Source of the DNA: Propionibacteriaceae bacterium
GTDB taxonomy: Bacteria; Actinomycetota; Actinomycetes; Propionibacteriales; Propionibacteriaceae
DNA: 13,558 nucleotides
Reading direction: 5' to 3'
NCBI GenBank assembly: GCA_905372155.1
Contig: CAJPNZ010000087.1
Location: forward strand, 1 to 13,558
Shown: positions 1 through 6,403 of the stretch, in pieces
How the letters are laid out: each line of letters begins with the position of its first letter
Numbering within the stretch: the stretch's first letter is position 1
Notes under the pieces: generated by a model
Told to the model about the DNA's origin: nothing
Databases searched by the model: none
What the model saw: only the letters and a program-made list of their open reading frames with translations
Made by a program: the position numbers and the translations under genes

Positions 1-50
1 GGTTGAGTGCTGCGCAACCGGGTTTCCGATCGGCTCCGGCGAAGCGCGAC

Positions 51-65
51 GGCATTCGGAATGCC
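51..65. promoter_or_regulatory. Perfect 7-bp palindrome upstream of lipoprotein gene
   Basis: GGCATTC, one central base, then GAATGCC: a perfect inverted repeat about 105 bp before the lipoprotein start. It could be an operator half-site pair or the leftover of an upstream gene's 3' structure. No regulator is encoded nearby and no clear -35/-10 pair was found, so the function is open. Confidence 0.2.
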
Positions 66-101
66 TCACGCGTGTGTTCAACCTGCGAAAGCTGTTGCCT
101 G

Positions 102-125
102 CGTACCTTCACATGGCAGGGTACG
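102..125. promoter_or_regulatory. CGTACC...GGTACG inverted repeat upstream of lipoprotein gene
   Basis: CGTACC at 102-107 and GGTACG at 120-125 form 6-bp inverted arms, 12 bp apart, 44 bp before the lipoprotein ATG. The spacing would suit a dimeric regulator in the promoter region of that gene. This rests on symmetry alone; no bound regulator can be named. Confidence 0.2.
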
Positions 126-169
126 TGGTGTCACTGGCCCCACCGGGCAACGAGAACCAGGAGAAGACC

Positions 170-823
170 ATGTCTCAGCACTTCCGCCGTCGTCCGAAAC
201 TGTTTGTCGCCGTGGCACTGACCGGAGGTCTACTGGTCGGCTGCAATCCACCGCTCGCGCCGGTTCCCGATGCCACGACGACCACCTCAACGACGGCATC
301 CGACTCAACGACGGCATCCGAGTCACCGGGCCCAACACCATCGTCAACCCCGGCTCCCGGCCCTGCCCGGACGCCGGTGCAGATTCCCGGCGCCTATCCG
401 GGGGCCGGTGGCCCACGTCCCGAGAATGCAACCCCGGTCACCGCCGTCCATCAGGATGTGGCGACGATAATCAACCCGGCGGAGAACATCGGCTGCGACT
501 TCTCCGACCAGCACTCGTACGTTGGTTGCGGGATCGACAGTTACGTCACGGACATGCCTTATGGTCGCGATCACGCGGGACCGAAATGGTGGGTGGAGAT
601 GTCCACGAGCGATTCTCCCGGCCTGGCGGAGCCCACGATCAAGTCCAAGAACAAGGCCCCCGCTTTCCAAAGACCGGAAACTCCCCCACAGGTGGTGCCG
701 TACGGCACCGTCGTCTACCACGGCGACTACACGTGCGCATCCGAGCTGGCTGGCATGACCTGTTGGAACACGACCACCGGCCACGGCGCATTCATGAGCA
801 GCATGAACACGACGACGTTCTAG
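170..823 (+). CDS. Secreted lipoprotein with Thr/Pro linker and four-Cys C-terminal domain
   Basis: A 217-residue protein. The ATG at 170 was chosen over an in-frame upstream ATG at 74 because AGGAG (159-163) sits 6 bases before it and because it places a standard signal peptide at the N-terminus: RRR-P-K, a hydrophobic stretch at residues 11-22, then the lipobox LVGC with Cys25 as the lipidated residue. Residues 34-70 are a Thr/Ser/Pro-rich linker that would lift the folded part off the membrane. The C-terminal domain (about 85-217) has four cysteines (109, 120, 189, 198), enough for two disulfides. Its YTCASE, MTCWN and GHGAFMS motifs recall small extracellular domains common in uncharacterised actinobacterial lipoproteins and kinase sensor regions. 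The molecular function is unknown. The downstream sequence is an IS relic, so no operon partner is visible. Confidence 0.8.
   Translation: MSQHFRRRPKLFVAVALTGGLLVGCNPPLAPVPDATTTTSTTASDSTTASESPGPTPSSTPAPGPARTPVQIPGAYPGAGGPRPENATPVTAVHQDVATIINPAENIGCDFSDQHSYVGCGIDSYVTDMPYGRDHAGPKWWVEMSTSDSPGLAEPTIKSKNKAPAFQRPETPPQVVPYGTVVYHGDYTCASELAGMTCWNTTTGHGAFMSSMNTTTF
286..321. repeat. Perfect 18-bp tandem duplication in the lipoprotein linker
   Basis: Two exact 18-bp units (286-303 and 304-321) lie end to end within the Thr/Ser-rich linker and keep the reading frame, repeating STTASD/STTASE in the protein. Such units can expand or contract by slippage and would change the linker length without harming the fold. 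Confidence 0.8.
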
Positions 824-947
824 GTGCGATGCCCGGGCACGTTGGTCGGGTCGGTGCGATGAATCTGTTTGAGATGTGGATCGGGGAATGCCGCCAGTGG
901 TGGGGTGGTGCTGTCTGGGAACCAGCGTCACAACGAAAGGTCTTCCG

Positions 948-1287
948 GTGTCCCACGCCACCCATGCCGACGCCGTCCTCACGCCCCGAGCTCGCTCGGT
1001 TGATCGTCGAGGACAACTGGTCCGTCCCACGCGCGGCCGAACGTTGTGACGTGTCCCGGCGCGCCGTGATCGATGACCACTCCCGCGTCGCCTGCGTCGA
1101 GGTCCGGGACGACCCGACCCGAGGAGACGGCCGTCGAAGTCTTGCGCAATGCTGTGGCCTGGTTCCATGAGCGAGGCGTCACCACCCGAGCGGATCCACA
1201 CCTAACAATCGCCACAGGCCCCACCCCGCGATCGGAAAAGCCACACCCATCACCAGATCGAGCAACCTCACTGGACAGCACACCTAG
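948..1287 (+). mobile_element. Decayed IS481-family transposase (internally deleted, frameshifted)
   Basis: Pieces of one transposase appear in order in three frames. A likely GTG start at 948 gives SHATHADAVLTPRARS. After a frameshift near 997, LIVEDNWSVPRAAERC gives the N-terminal helix-turn-helix. This jumps at about 1060 directly to IDDHSRVACVEV, which is the start of the DDE integrase core. After another frameshift near 1117, ETAVEVLRNAVAWFHERGV follows. The C-terminus NRHRPHPAIGKATPI...NLTGQHT ends at TAG 1285-1287 in a further frame. IS481 transposases usually have about 320 or more residues, whereas only some 110 remain. Most of the catalytic core and at least one acidic residue are gone, so it cannot transpose. 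Terminal inverted repeats could not be assigned with confidence. The 124 bp between the lipoprotein stop and this relic hold nothing recognisable. Confidence 0.8.
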
Positions 1288-1353
1288 TCGCGTCTCACAA
1301 TGGGGAATTTTTTCGTCTTTCCGCCCAGCATCACGCCATCCGGACTACGCTTC

Positions 1354-1366
1354 CCAGCGACGCTGG
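1354..1366. promoter_or_regulatory. CCAGCG-A-CGCTGG palindrome upstream of sugar operon
   Basis: A perfect 6-bp inverted repeat with one central base lies about 90 bp before the permease start, in the only non-coding stretch (1288-1456) that can carry the operon promoter. It could be an operator for a sugar-responsive repressor, but no regulator gene is in the window and no convincing -35/-10 pair was found. Confidence 0.25.
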
Positions 1367-1456
1367 TTCGTCACTGGCGACCCGAAAACAAAGTGGTATT
1401 CCGGCCACCCCTATCGCTGTACCCGCTTCCGTCCAACTCGAGAACAAGGAGTCGCG

Positions 1457-2845
1457 ATGTCCAACAGCGCACAAGTCTCCGCCAAGGCGAGTTCGCTCGT
1501 CATCCGCAGCGCCATTGTCGCCGCCGTTGGCGGCCTGATCTTCGGTTTCGACACCGCCGTCATCTCCGGAGCCAACGCCGCGCTCAAAAAACAGTTCAAC
1601 CTCGACGACGGGGGCCTGGGCGCCACCGTCGCCATCGCCACTGTCGGCACCATCATCGGCGCGCTCATCGGTGGCCGCTCCGCAGACCGCTTCGGCCGCC
1701 GCAAGCTGTTGTTCTTCATCGGCATCCTGTACGTGCTCGGCGCCCTCGGAACGGCCCTGGCGCCCAGCCACCTGGTGCTCATGATCTTCCGGTTCGTCGG
1801 CGGCATCGGCGTCGGCCTGTCGTCGGTGTGTGCACCGATCTACACCGCGGAGATCGCCCCGGCGAGGGTCCGCGGCCGCCTCGTCGGCCTCGTCCAGTTC
1901 AACATCGTCCTCGGCATCCTCGTGGCCTATCTGTCGAACTACATCATCGATCTGATCGTCCACGACCAGGAGATCGCGTGGCGTTGGATGCTCGGCGTGA
2001 TGGTCGTCCCGTCGGTACTGTTCCTCGTGTTCCTGATGACGGTTCCCGAAACGCCACGCTGGCTCATGGCCAAAGGCCACGAGGAGAAAGCGATCGCCAT
2101 CAGCCGTCGCCTCTGCAACACCGTCGAGGAGTCCGACGAGCAGATCCAGGAGATCCGCGACCAGCTCGCCGCCGCCGGGTCGCAGGCCACCTTGAGCCAG
2201 TTCTTCACGCGCCGCTACTTCAAGGTCATCGCCTTGGCGTTCTTCATCGCCATGTTCAACCAGCTCTCCGGTATCAACGCGATCCTGTACTACGCCCCCG
2301 AGGTCATGAAACAGGCGGGTGCCGACGACAACGCGGCCCTGCTCATGTCCGTCGGCGTCGGTCTGATGAACCTGATCGCGACAATGGCCGCCTTGACCGT
2401 CATCGACCGCATCGGTCGTCGCTCCCTCATGATCGTCGGCTCCATCGGCTACCTGGTCTCGATGGGCTTCCTGACCGCTGTCATGTTCATGTTCCAAGGT
2501 CACTTCAACTCGACCTCGTCGACGCTGGTGCTGATCGGTCTCTTGGTGTTCATCGCGGCGCATGCCTTCGGTCAAGGGTCGGTGATCTGGGTGTTCATCT
2601 CCGAGATCTTCCCGACGCGCGTGCGCGGCCTCGGTCAGTCCCTCGGCTCGTTGACCCACTGGGTGTTCGCCGCGATCACGACCTACGCGTTCCCGCCGAT
2701 CATCGGCGCTTGGGGCGGCGGCTGGGCGTTCTCCGTCTTCCTGGTCTGCATGTTCGGTCAACTCGTCTGGGTGCTGACTAAGATGCCGGAAACCAAGGGC
2801 ATCCCACTCGAGGAGATGGAAGACAAACTCGGCCTCAACAAGTAG
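1457..2845 (+). CDS. Sugar porter (MFS) family sugar:H+ symporter
   Basis: A 462-residue, 12-helix transporter of the sugar porter family, expected in the cytoplasmic membrane. Family signatures occur in the usual order: GGLIFGFDTAVISG at 25-38 (helix 1), DRFGRRK at 77-83 (loop 2-3), PETPRWL at 197-203 before the central loop, QLSGINAILYYAP at 269-281 (helix 7), DRIGRR at 317-322 (loop 8-9) and PETKG at 444-448 near the C-terminus. The length is normal. The reading frame stays open far upstream through the IS relic, but the ATG at 1457 is the real start because AAGGAG (1446-1451) lies 5 bases before it and helix 1 begins soon after. A fructokinase gene follows 21 bases after the stop, so the pair is almost surely one operon. 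This makes a ketohexose such as fructose the likeliest substrate, though sequence alone cannot separate fructose from glucose, xylose or inositol. Confidence 0.9.
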   Translation: MSNSAQVSAKASSLVIRSAIVAAVGGLIFGFDTAVISGANAALKKQFNLDDGGLGATVAIATVGTIIGALIGGRSADRFGRRKLLFFIGILYVLGALGTALAPSHLVLMIFRFVGGIGVGLSSVCAPIYTAEIAPARVRGRLVGLVQFNIVLGILVAYLSNYIIDLIVHDQEIAWRWMLGVMVVPSVLFLVFLMTVPETPRWLMAKGHEEKAIAISRRLCNTVEESDEQIQEIRDQLAAAGSQATLSQFFTRRYFKVIALAFFIAMFNQLSGINAILYYAPEVMKQAGADDNAALLMSVGVGLMNLIATMAALTVIDRIGRRSLMIVGSIGYLVSMGFLTAVMFMFQGHFNSTSSTLVLIGLLVFIAAHAFGQGSVIWVFISEIFPTRVRGLGQSLGSLTHWVFAAITTYAFPPIIGAWGGGWAFSVFLVCMFGQLVWVLTKMPETKGIPLEEMEDKLGLNK

Positions 2846-2866
2846 CCGACTGACAAGGAGGTCCCC

Positions 2867-3823
2867 ATGACTCAATCCAAGCCCGTCCTCTGCCTCGGCG
2901 AGGCGCTCATCGACGTCGTCATCCGCGACGACACCAGGAGCGAGCACGTCGGCGGCAGCCCCCTCAACGTCGCCTGCGTCATCACCAGCCTCGGCCGGCC
3001 CGCCCTGATCGGGGCCTGGTGGGGGCGCGACGACCACGGCAAGCTGATCGAGGACTACGCCGCCGACCACGGCGTCGGGGTCGTGCCCGGCAGCGACGGA
3101 GCCGCCAAGACATCGCTCGCGTACGCCCGCCTCAACGATGCCGGCAGCGCCGAGTACGAGTTCGACCTGTCGTGGGAGGTACCGCCGCTGCCCGCCCCGG
3201 AGGCGATCGCCCACCTCCACACCGGCAGCCTCGCCGCGACCCTTGAGCCCGGCGGCACCCAGGTCCTGGAGGCGGTCCGCGCAATGTCTCAGGTCGGCAC
3301 CGTCTCCTACGACCCCAACGCCCGTCCAGCGATCATGGAGTCCCCCGACAAGTCGCGCGGCCGCGTCGAGGAGCTCGTTGCGCTGGCCGATGTCGTCAAG
3401 GTCTCCGACGAGGACCTCGAGTGGCTCTACGGCAAGAGCACCCCCGTCGAGGAGGTCATGCGGCAGTGGCTGAAGCTCGGTCCGAGCCTGGTCATCGTCA
3501 CCCGCGGCCCGTGGGGCATCTACGTCAAGCTCGCCTCCGCGCGCGACATGCTGGTGATCGACCCTCTCACCACTGACGTCGTCGACACCGTCGGCGCCGG
3601 CGACTCGTTCATGGGTGGCCTCATCTCGGGCCTGCTCGACGCAGACCTGCTCGGTAGCCGTGAGGCCAAGGGCCGGCTCCGGTCCGCAGGTTGGGACGAC
3701 ATCATGCCGGCGCTGCACCGGGCGACGATCACGTCGGGCCTGACGGTCCAGCGCGCGGGTGCCTACGCACCGACCCATGAGGAGGTCGCTGCGGTCAAGG
3801 CCAAGGACCTGCGTCTGGCCTGA
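2867..3823 (+). CDS. PfkB-family carbohydrate kinase, probable fructokinase
   Basis: A 318-residue cytoplasmic sugar kinase that would transfer the ATP gamma-phosphate to the imported sugar, probably making fructose 6-phosphate. The first PfkB signature region is GGSPLNVA (29-36), which contributes to the sugar pocket. The second is DTVGAGDSFMGG (240-251), holding the anion hole GAGD and catalytic base Asp246. The length matches bacterial fructokinases (about 300-320). A full Shine-Dalgarno AAGGAGG (2855-2861) lies 5 bases before the ATG. The gene is 21 bases behind the sugar porter and is presumably co-transcribed. Other PfkB members (2-keto-3-deoxygluconate kinase, ribokinase, inositol kinases) cannot be excluded, but the pairing with a sugar porter favours fructokinase. 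Directly after its stop the sequence changes to a broken gene on the other strand, so the native downstream neighbour seems lost. Confidence 0.88.
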   Translation: MTQSKPVLCLGEALIDVVIRDDTRSEHVGGSPLNVACVITSLGRPALIGAWWGRDDHGKLIEDYAADHGVGVVPGSDGAAKTSLAYARLNDAGSAEYEFDLSWEVPPLPAPEAIAHLHTGSLAATLEPGGTQVLEAVRAMSQVGTVSYDPNARPAIMESPDKSRGRVEELVALADVVKVSDEDLEWLYGKSTPVEEVMRQWLKLGPSLVIVTRGPWGIYVKLASARDMLVIDPLTTDVVDTVGAGDSFMGGLISGLLDADLLGSREAKGRLRSAGWDDIMPALHRATITSGLTVQRAGAYAPTHEEVAAVKAKDLRLA

Positions 3824-3825
3824 CC

Positions 3826-4086
3826 CAGCGTCGACGGCGAGATCGTCCAGTCCTCGTCCTTCCCGGACTGGATGATCTCGCCGTCGGCGTTCTTCTTTGC
3901 CCACTTCTCGCGGCCCCGCTGCACGATCAGCAGATCGGTGGGTTTCTTGCCGGCGTAGTCGTGGAGGTCGAGGAACAGGCGCAGGACGTGGAGGAATTCG
4001 TCGTGCAGCACCAGGTCATCCAGCGACGCCCGGCCCGCCTCAAGATCGGTCCAGTGCCGAGCGGTCAGCCACGCTCGGAGCCCTCC
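3826..4086 (-). pseudogene. Truncated gene remnant, unknown function
   Basis: In the minus-strand frame ending near the fructokinase stop, a protein-like stretch of about 87 residues can be read: LRAWLTARHWTDLEAG, then LVLHDEFLHVLRLFLDLHDYA, then KKPTDLLIVQRGREKWAKKN and DEDWTISPSTL. It has a natural helix-like hydrophobic pattern, unlike the Arg/Pro-rich shadow frames nearby. No ATG in this frame fits. An ATG with a good Shine-Dalgarno (GGGAGG) lies at 4091 on the minus strand, but it opens a frame that stops after eight codons, so a single frameshift would separate start and body. The 3' end runs into antisense of the fructokinase, so the true C-terminus is missing. I do not recognise the family. 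It may be the last gene of the ATPase/TOPRIM operon upstream, now dead, or a small GTG-started ORF at 4011. Confidence 0.5.
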
Positions 4087-4088
4087 AC

Positions 4089-4135
4089 CATGGCGTCCTC
4101 CCGCTCGGATTCGTCTATCGTTGGCCAGCCTTTGG
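4089..4135. repeat. Direct repeat copy A flanking the ATPase/TOPRIM module
   Basis: This 47-bp stretch matches 5989-6038 in the same orientation. The first 27 positions (from CATG to TTCGTC) agree at 24, then comes a weaker stretch, then a shared CCTTTGG. On the minus strand it covers the last codons and stop of the TOPRIM gene, a GGGAGG ribosome site and an ATG. See copy B and the related findings. Confidence 0.7.
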
Positions 4136-4696
4136 TAGCGCCTGGATAGCGGTGATGGCTCGTTGCAGGGACGGGCAGCTCTGAGCGGCGGCAGAAACGT
4201 CCCAGTGGCGGGATGCGAACTCGGTCAGGTGCTCCACGAACAGCGGGCCTGGGTGTGCTTGCCCGTGCACAACCTCTTCCCGGATGTCGCGGCTGCGGCT
4301 GCGCTGGCAGAGGTGAAGGAGCGTCTGCTTGGCGTGTGCTTTGGCTTCGGGATCAACGGGAACCGTGTCGGACGAGACCGCGAAATAGCGGCTGAATCCG
4401 AGTCTGTCTGCCATCAGCCATGCCTCGGTCATGGTGTGCACGATCCTCAAGGCGAACAACGGGTTATCTGGGATGCCTGTCAGCAGTCTTTGGCGCAGGC
4501 TCACGGGGCACTGGTTGTCCGAATCCCGGAACACCACCCAAGGCTGGTCACGGGCGGCCCTCGAATAGTTGGCCAGCTTTGAATCAAGCTTGATCTTTCC
4601 CCGGGTCACGGTCACATGGCACACTTGCCTTCCAGCAAACTCCACCACTCGCCTCGCGGCTGCTTTGTCGGACTCGCCCTCCACCACGACGTGCAT
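4115..4696 (-). CDS. Small TOPRIM/DUF4276-like protein, partner of the adjacent ATPase
   Basis: A 193-residue protein starting at ATG 4696, just two bases after the ATPase stop (TAG, cc, ATG), so the two are translationally coupled. An N-terminal HVVVEGESD (Glu6-Gly7) and FRDSD (Asp58, Asp60) on a predicted strand form a TOPRIM-type acidic set that would bind Mg2+. The motifs EAWLMAD (91-97) and SRDIREE (135-141) are typical of the small DUF4276-type partners of OLD-like ATPases. By family analogy it may be a nuclease or nuclease-like effector that the ATPase controls; this is inference. An in-frame extension upstream to 5056 lies inside the ATPase gene and is rejected. Its last codons fall inside direct repeat A, so the C-terminus (PKAGQR) may have been altered by the event that made the repeats. 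Confidence 0.75.
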   Translation of the reverse strand: MHVVVEGESDKAAARRVVEFAGRQVCHVTVTRGKIKLDSKLANYSRAARDQPWVVFRDSDNQCPVSLRQRLLTGIPDNPLFALRIVHTMTEAWLMADRLGFSRYFAVSSDTVPVDPEAKAHAKQTLLHLCQRSRSRDIREEVVHGQAHPGPLFVEHLTEFASRHWDVSAAAQSCPSLQRAITAIQALPKAGQR

Positions 4697-4698
4697 GG

Positions 4699-5850
4699 CT
4701 ACCGCCTCGCGGCCTTGATGAGGCCGGTCAGGTCGCCTGGGTTGATCAACTCCGCCACCACTTCGGACAGGGGAAGGTCGGCGCTGATCTGAGCTTCTAC
4801 CTCGGCGATCTCGGAGAGCTGGTTGGCTACCGTGGCGTCGCTGGTCACCTGCAGTACCAGAACTTCCCCTGGGCGAATGCCTTCGTCGTCGAGCAGCTCC
4901 GGGGAGTGGGTCGAGAGGATCACCTGCATGCTGGTCCCGCGCTGGGCCATCGCCAGCAGCGAGGCCAGCTTCTGCACGACAGCCGCGTTGAGCGAGAGTT
5001 CCGGCTCTTCCAGGAGCAGCACTCCGCCGTTGGCAGGAGAGCTGATGATGGTCCACAGGAGTCCGATCAGGCGCAAGGTACCGTCAGAGAAGTCGGTTTC
5101 GTTCTGCTCCGACGGATTCCTGCGCCAGTTACGGTATCCGGCAATCAGGTGTGGCTGTCCCGCCTTGTCCACCTCCAGCCGCAGCGTTTCGAATCCTGGA
5201 ACCGCCGACTGCAGGGCCCGCTCGATGCGCCGGAACCACGCCTGTCTGGTGCGGACCGGCGTCGCGTTCATGTCCGCGATCATGGAACTGCCGAATACCC
5301 GAGGGCTCGCCCCGCCCGCTTGGGGGTAACGGATCATCTGGGGCACCAGGTGAAAGTAATTGACCTTGGCGAAGTACTCGGCGATGGGCCGGAACTCCCG
5401 GTTGGCGGAGATCTGTTCCAGATGCGTCTGGGTGAGCTGATCTGGGTCCCGGTCATCGTTGGCGTCCGGGCGGGACAGCAACTCGCTGCCGTTGCGGGTG
5501 ACGATCTCGCGAACGACGATGGGGTGGTTGTGCCCGCCCTTCTTCCCCTTGATCGCCAACTCGTAGCGCCATTCGTCTTCCCCGTCGCGCAGATCAACCA
5601 TGATGGCGAGTTCGCCCTTGTGGTTGTTTCGGGCGAACAAGCAACGTGCCCTTGACAAGCCACCGCGCGCTTCAAGGGCCGCCGCCAAACCACCGCCTTT
5701 CCGGGAGATATCGCCCAGGAAGCGGAAGAGATCAAGCAGATTCGACTTACCCGCTGCGTTTGGTCCGACAATCAGCAGGCGATCCGCCACTGCAAAGTCG
5801 AGGTTCTTGAAATTGCGCCAGTTGTGGGCAGTGACATGGGTGATCTGCAT
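4699..5850 (-). CDS. AAA/ABC-type ATPase, OLD-like (AAA_15/AAA_21 class)
   Basis: A 383-residue ATPase with an SMC/RecF-like fold. The start MQITHVTAHNWRNFKNLDF is the usual first strand of this class. The Walker A is GPNAAGKS (29-36), the ABC signature FSDGTLR is at 254-260, the Walker B LLLEEPEL is at 278-285 with catalytic Glu282, and an intact switch histidine lies in STHSPELLD (His315). A central insertion (about 60-240) replaces the coiled coil of true SMC proteins. There is no C-terminal TOPRIM domain. That role appears to sit in the next gene, two bases downstream, making this a split OLD-type pair. The ATG at 5850 lies 3 bases after the stop of a 45-codon ORF, with AAGG overlapping that ORF's end. 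Expected to act in the cytoplasm as a dimer; a phage-defence role is inferred from architecture. Confidence 0.85.
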   Translation of the reverse strand: MQITHVTAHNWRNFKNLDFAVADRLLIVGPNAAGKSNLLDLFRFLGDISRKGGGLAAALEARGGLSRARCLFARNNHKGELAIMVDLRDGEDEWRYELAIKGKKGGHNHPIVVREIVTRNGSELLSRPDANDDRDPDQLTQTHLEQISANREFRPIAEYFAKVNYFHLVPQMIRYPQAGGASPRVFGSSMIADMNATPVRTRQAWFRRIERALQSAVPGFETLRLEVDKAGQPHLIAGYRNWRRNPSEQNETDFSDGTLRLIGLLWTIISSPANGGVLLLEEPELSLNAAVVQKLASLLAMAQRGTSMQVILSTHSPELLDDEGIRPGEVLVLQVTSDATVANQLSEIAEVEAQISADLPLSEVVAELINPGDLTGLIKAARR

Positions 5851-5853
5851 GGT

Positions 5854-5991
5854 TCAGTCCTTCCAGTGCACGTATCGTCTCATTGACTGCTCCCGAGTCC
5901 TCACGGAACCTTTGCCCGGGAAATAGTAGCTGTGACACGCTGTCTGAAGGGATTTGCTGCGCCACAGCAGCTCGGCCAACCGTTCCATCAT
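5854..5991 (-). CDS. Small 45-codon ORF at the head of the ATPase/TOPRIM operon
   Basis: This reads MMERLAELLWRSKS, then a middle with YYFPGKGSV, ending RRYVHWKD. The ATG at 5991 has GGGAGGG (5996-6002) 4 bases before it and overlaps the stop of the frame upstream as ATGA. Its own stop is 3 bases before the ATPase ATG. Such spacing on both sides is characteristic of a translated operon member. The product is basic and rich in Tyr/Trp/Arg, without a membrane segment. I do not recognise it. It could be a regulatory peptide, a small subunit of the ATPase system, or the surviving end of a larger gene. Confidence 0.5.
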   Translation of the reverse strand: MMERLAELLWRSKSLQTACHSYYFPGKGSVRTREQSMRRYVHWKD

Positions 5992-6212
5992 GTCGCCCTC
6001 CCGCTCGGACTCGTCGGTCCCTGGCCTTCCTCCTTTGGGCACGGCGCCAAACCGGGTTTGCGGCGCCGGAGGGCCGACAGTTCGATGACCTCCGCTGCTG
6101 GAGCATCACGTGGTTCTGGGTCGAGCTGCATCCAGTAGCGCACCAGGTGGGGGCACCGGCCAGCGCATTCCTCTGGTGAGGGGGTTGTGGCCCAGGTTTC
6201 GAGGGTTGGCAG
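5988..6212 (-). pseudogene. 3' gene fragment upstream of the ATPase operon, 5' end missing
   Basis: A minus-strand frame ends in TGA at 5990-5988 and reads like protein: LPTLETWATTPSPEEC, AGRCPHLVRYWMQLDPEP, then DAPAAEVIELSALRRRKP and a Ser/Gly-rich tail. There is no ATG at the front. Internal candidates are GTG 6143 and ATG 6131, neither with a good ribosome site. The frame runs straight into an intergenic repeat (6215-6259), where protein-like character stops. The simplest view is a gene whose 5' part has been lost or replaced. A short functional ORF from 6131 (47 codons) is the alternative. The TGA overlaps the next ATG (ATGA), so this fragment was once the first gene of the operon. Two Cys (CAGRC) could be a metal-binding pair. 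Family not recognised. Confidence 0.42.
5989..6038. repeat. Direct repeat copy B flanking the ATPase/TOPRIM module
   Basis: This 50-bp partner of 4089-4135 has the same orientation, with a 3-bp length difference in the second half. On the minus strand it covers the stop of the upstream fragment, a GGGAGGG ribosome site and the ATG of the 45-codon ORF, so the two copies sit at equivalent places relative to a downstream gene start. Distance from copy to copy is 1.9 kb. Confidence 0.7.
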
Positions 6213-6214
6213 CT

Positions 6215-6259
6215 GGTTGAGCCGGCCTGCTCGCTCTGCGAGCCGGTCGTGTCGAAACC
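6215..6259 (+). repeat. Intergenic repeat, copy 1 (forward)
   Basis: A 45-bp element with ends GGTTGAGCCGGC and GTCGAAACC and a GC-rich centre containing CTCGC/GCGAG that can pair. It is nearly identical in its outer thirds to the reverse complement of 12937-12982. It cuts into the 3' gene fragment at 5988-6212. Confidence 0.8.
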
Positions 6260-6298
6260 CCTGGTGGTCGTGTCCTGGGAATTGCGGCGGGCTCTGGT

Positions 6299-6341
6299 GG
6301 TTTCGAGGTGGACTGCTCCTTCGTCGCAGTCCAGCTCAACC
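6299..6341 (-). repeat. Intergenic repeat, copy 2 (reverse)
   Basis: A 43-bp copy in the opposite orientation to copy 1 and 39 bp away, beginning GGTTTCGAG and ending GCTCAACC, followed by the CGGCTTCGGG flank seen next to other copies. Copies 1 and 2 together could fold into one large hairpin ahead of the WD40 gene. Confidence 0.75.
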
Positions 6342-6391
6342 GGCTTCGGGGAGGTTGTGCATGAGCCTCCACTATTTACAGGACACGCCAC

Positions 6392-6403
6392 TAGGATGCT
6401 CCG
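6392..6403 (+). promoter_or_regulatory. -10 box of a probable leaderless WD40 transcript
   Basis: TAGGAT (6392-6397) fits the actinobacterial TAnnnT -10 box and stands 6 bases before the GTG start, the spacing at which transcription would begin on the start codon itself. The AGGA inside it could alternatively be read as a weak ribosome site 7 bases from the GTG. No clear -35 box at 17 bp. Confidence 0.4.

Noticed and set aside
831..840. TGCCCGGGCA palindrome after the lipoprotein stop as a terminator
   Set aside because: A 10-base palindrome with no loop cannot form a hairpin terminator and is expected by chance in GC-rich DNA.
1073..1456. N-terminal extension of the sugar porter
   Set aside because: The frame is open only because it runs through the IS481 relic; a strong Shine-Dalgarno and helix 1 place the start at 1457.
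1331..3904. 857-codon minus-strand open frame
   Set aside because: It lies fully antisense to the permease and fructokinase, is rich in Asp/Arg/His/Gly with no recognisable motif, and is a typical high-GC shadow frame.
4697..5056. Longer start for the TOPRIM-like protein
   Set aside because: The added residues are an out-of-frame reading of the ATPase gene; the family motif begins a few residues after ATG 4696.
6215..6341. CRISPR array made of the GGTTGAGCC repeats
   Set aside because: Copies are in mixed orientation, differ in sequence and length, lack uniform spacers and have no cas genes nearby.
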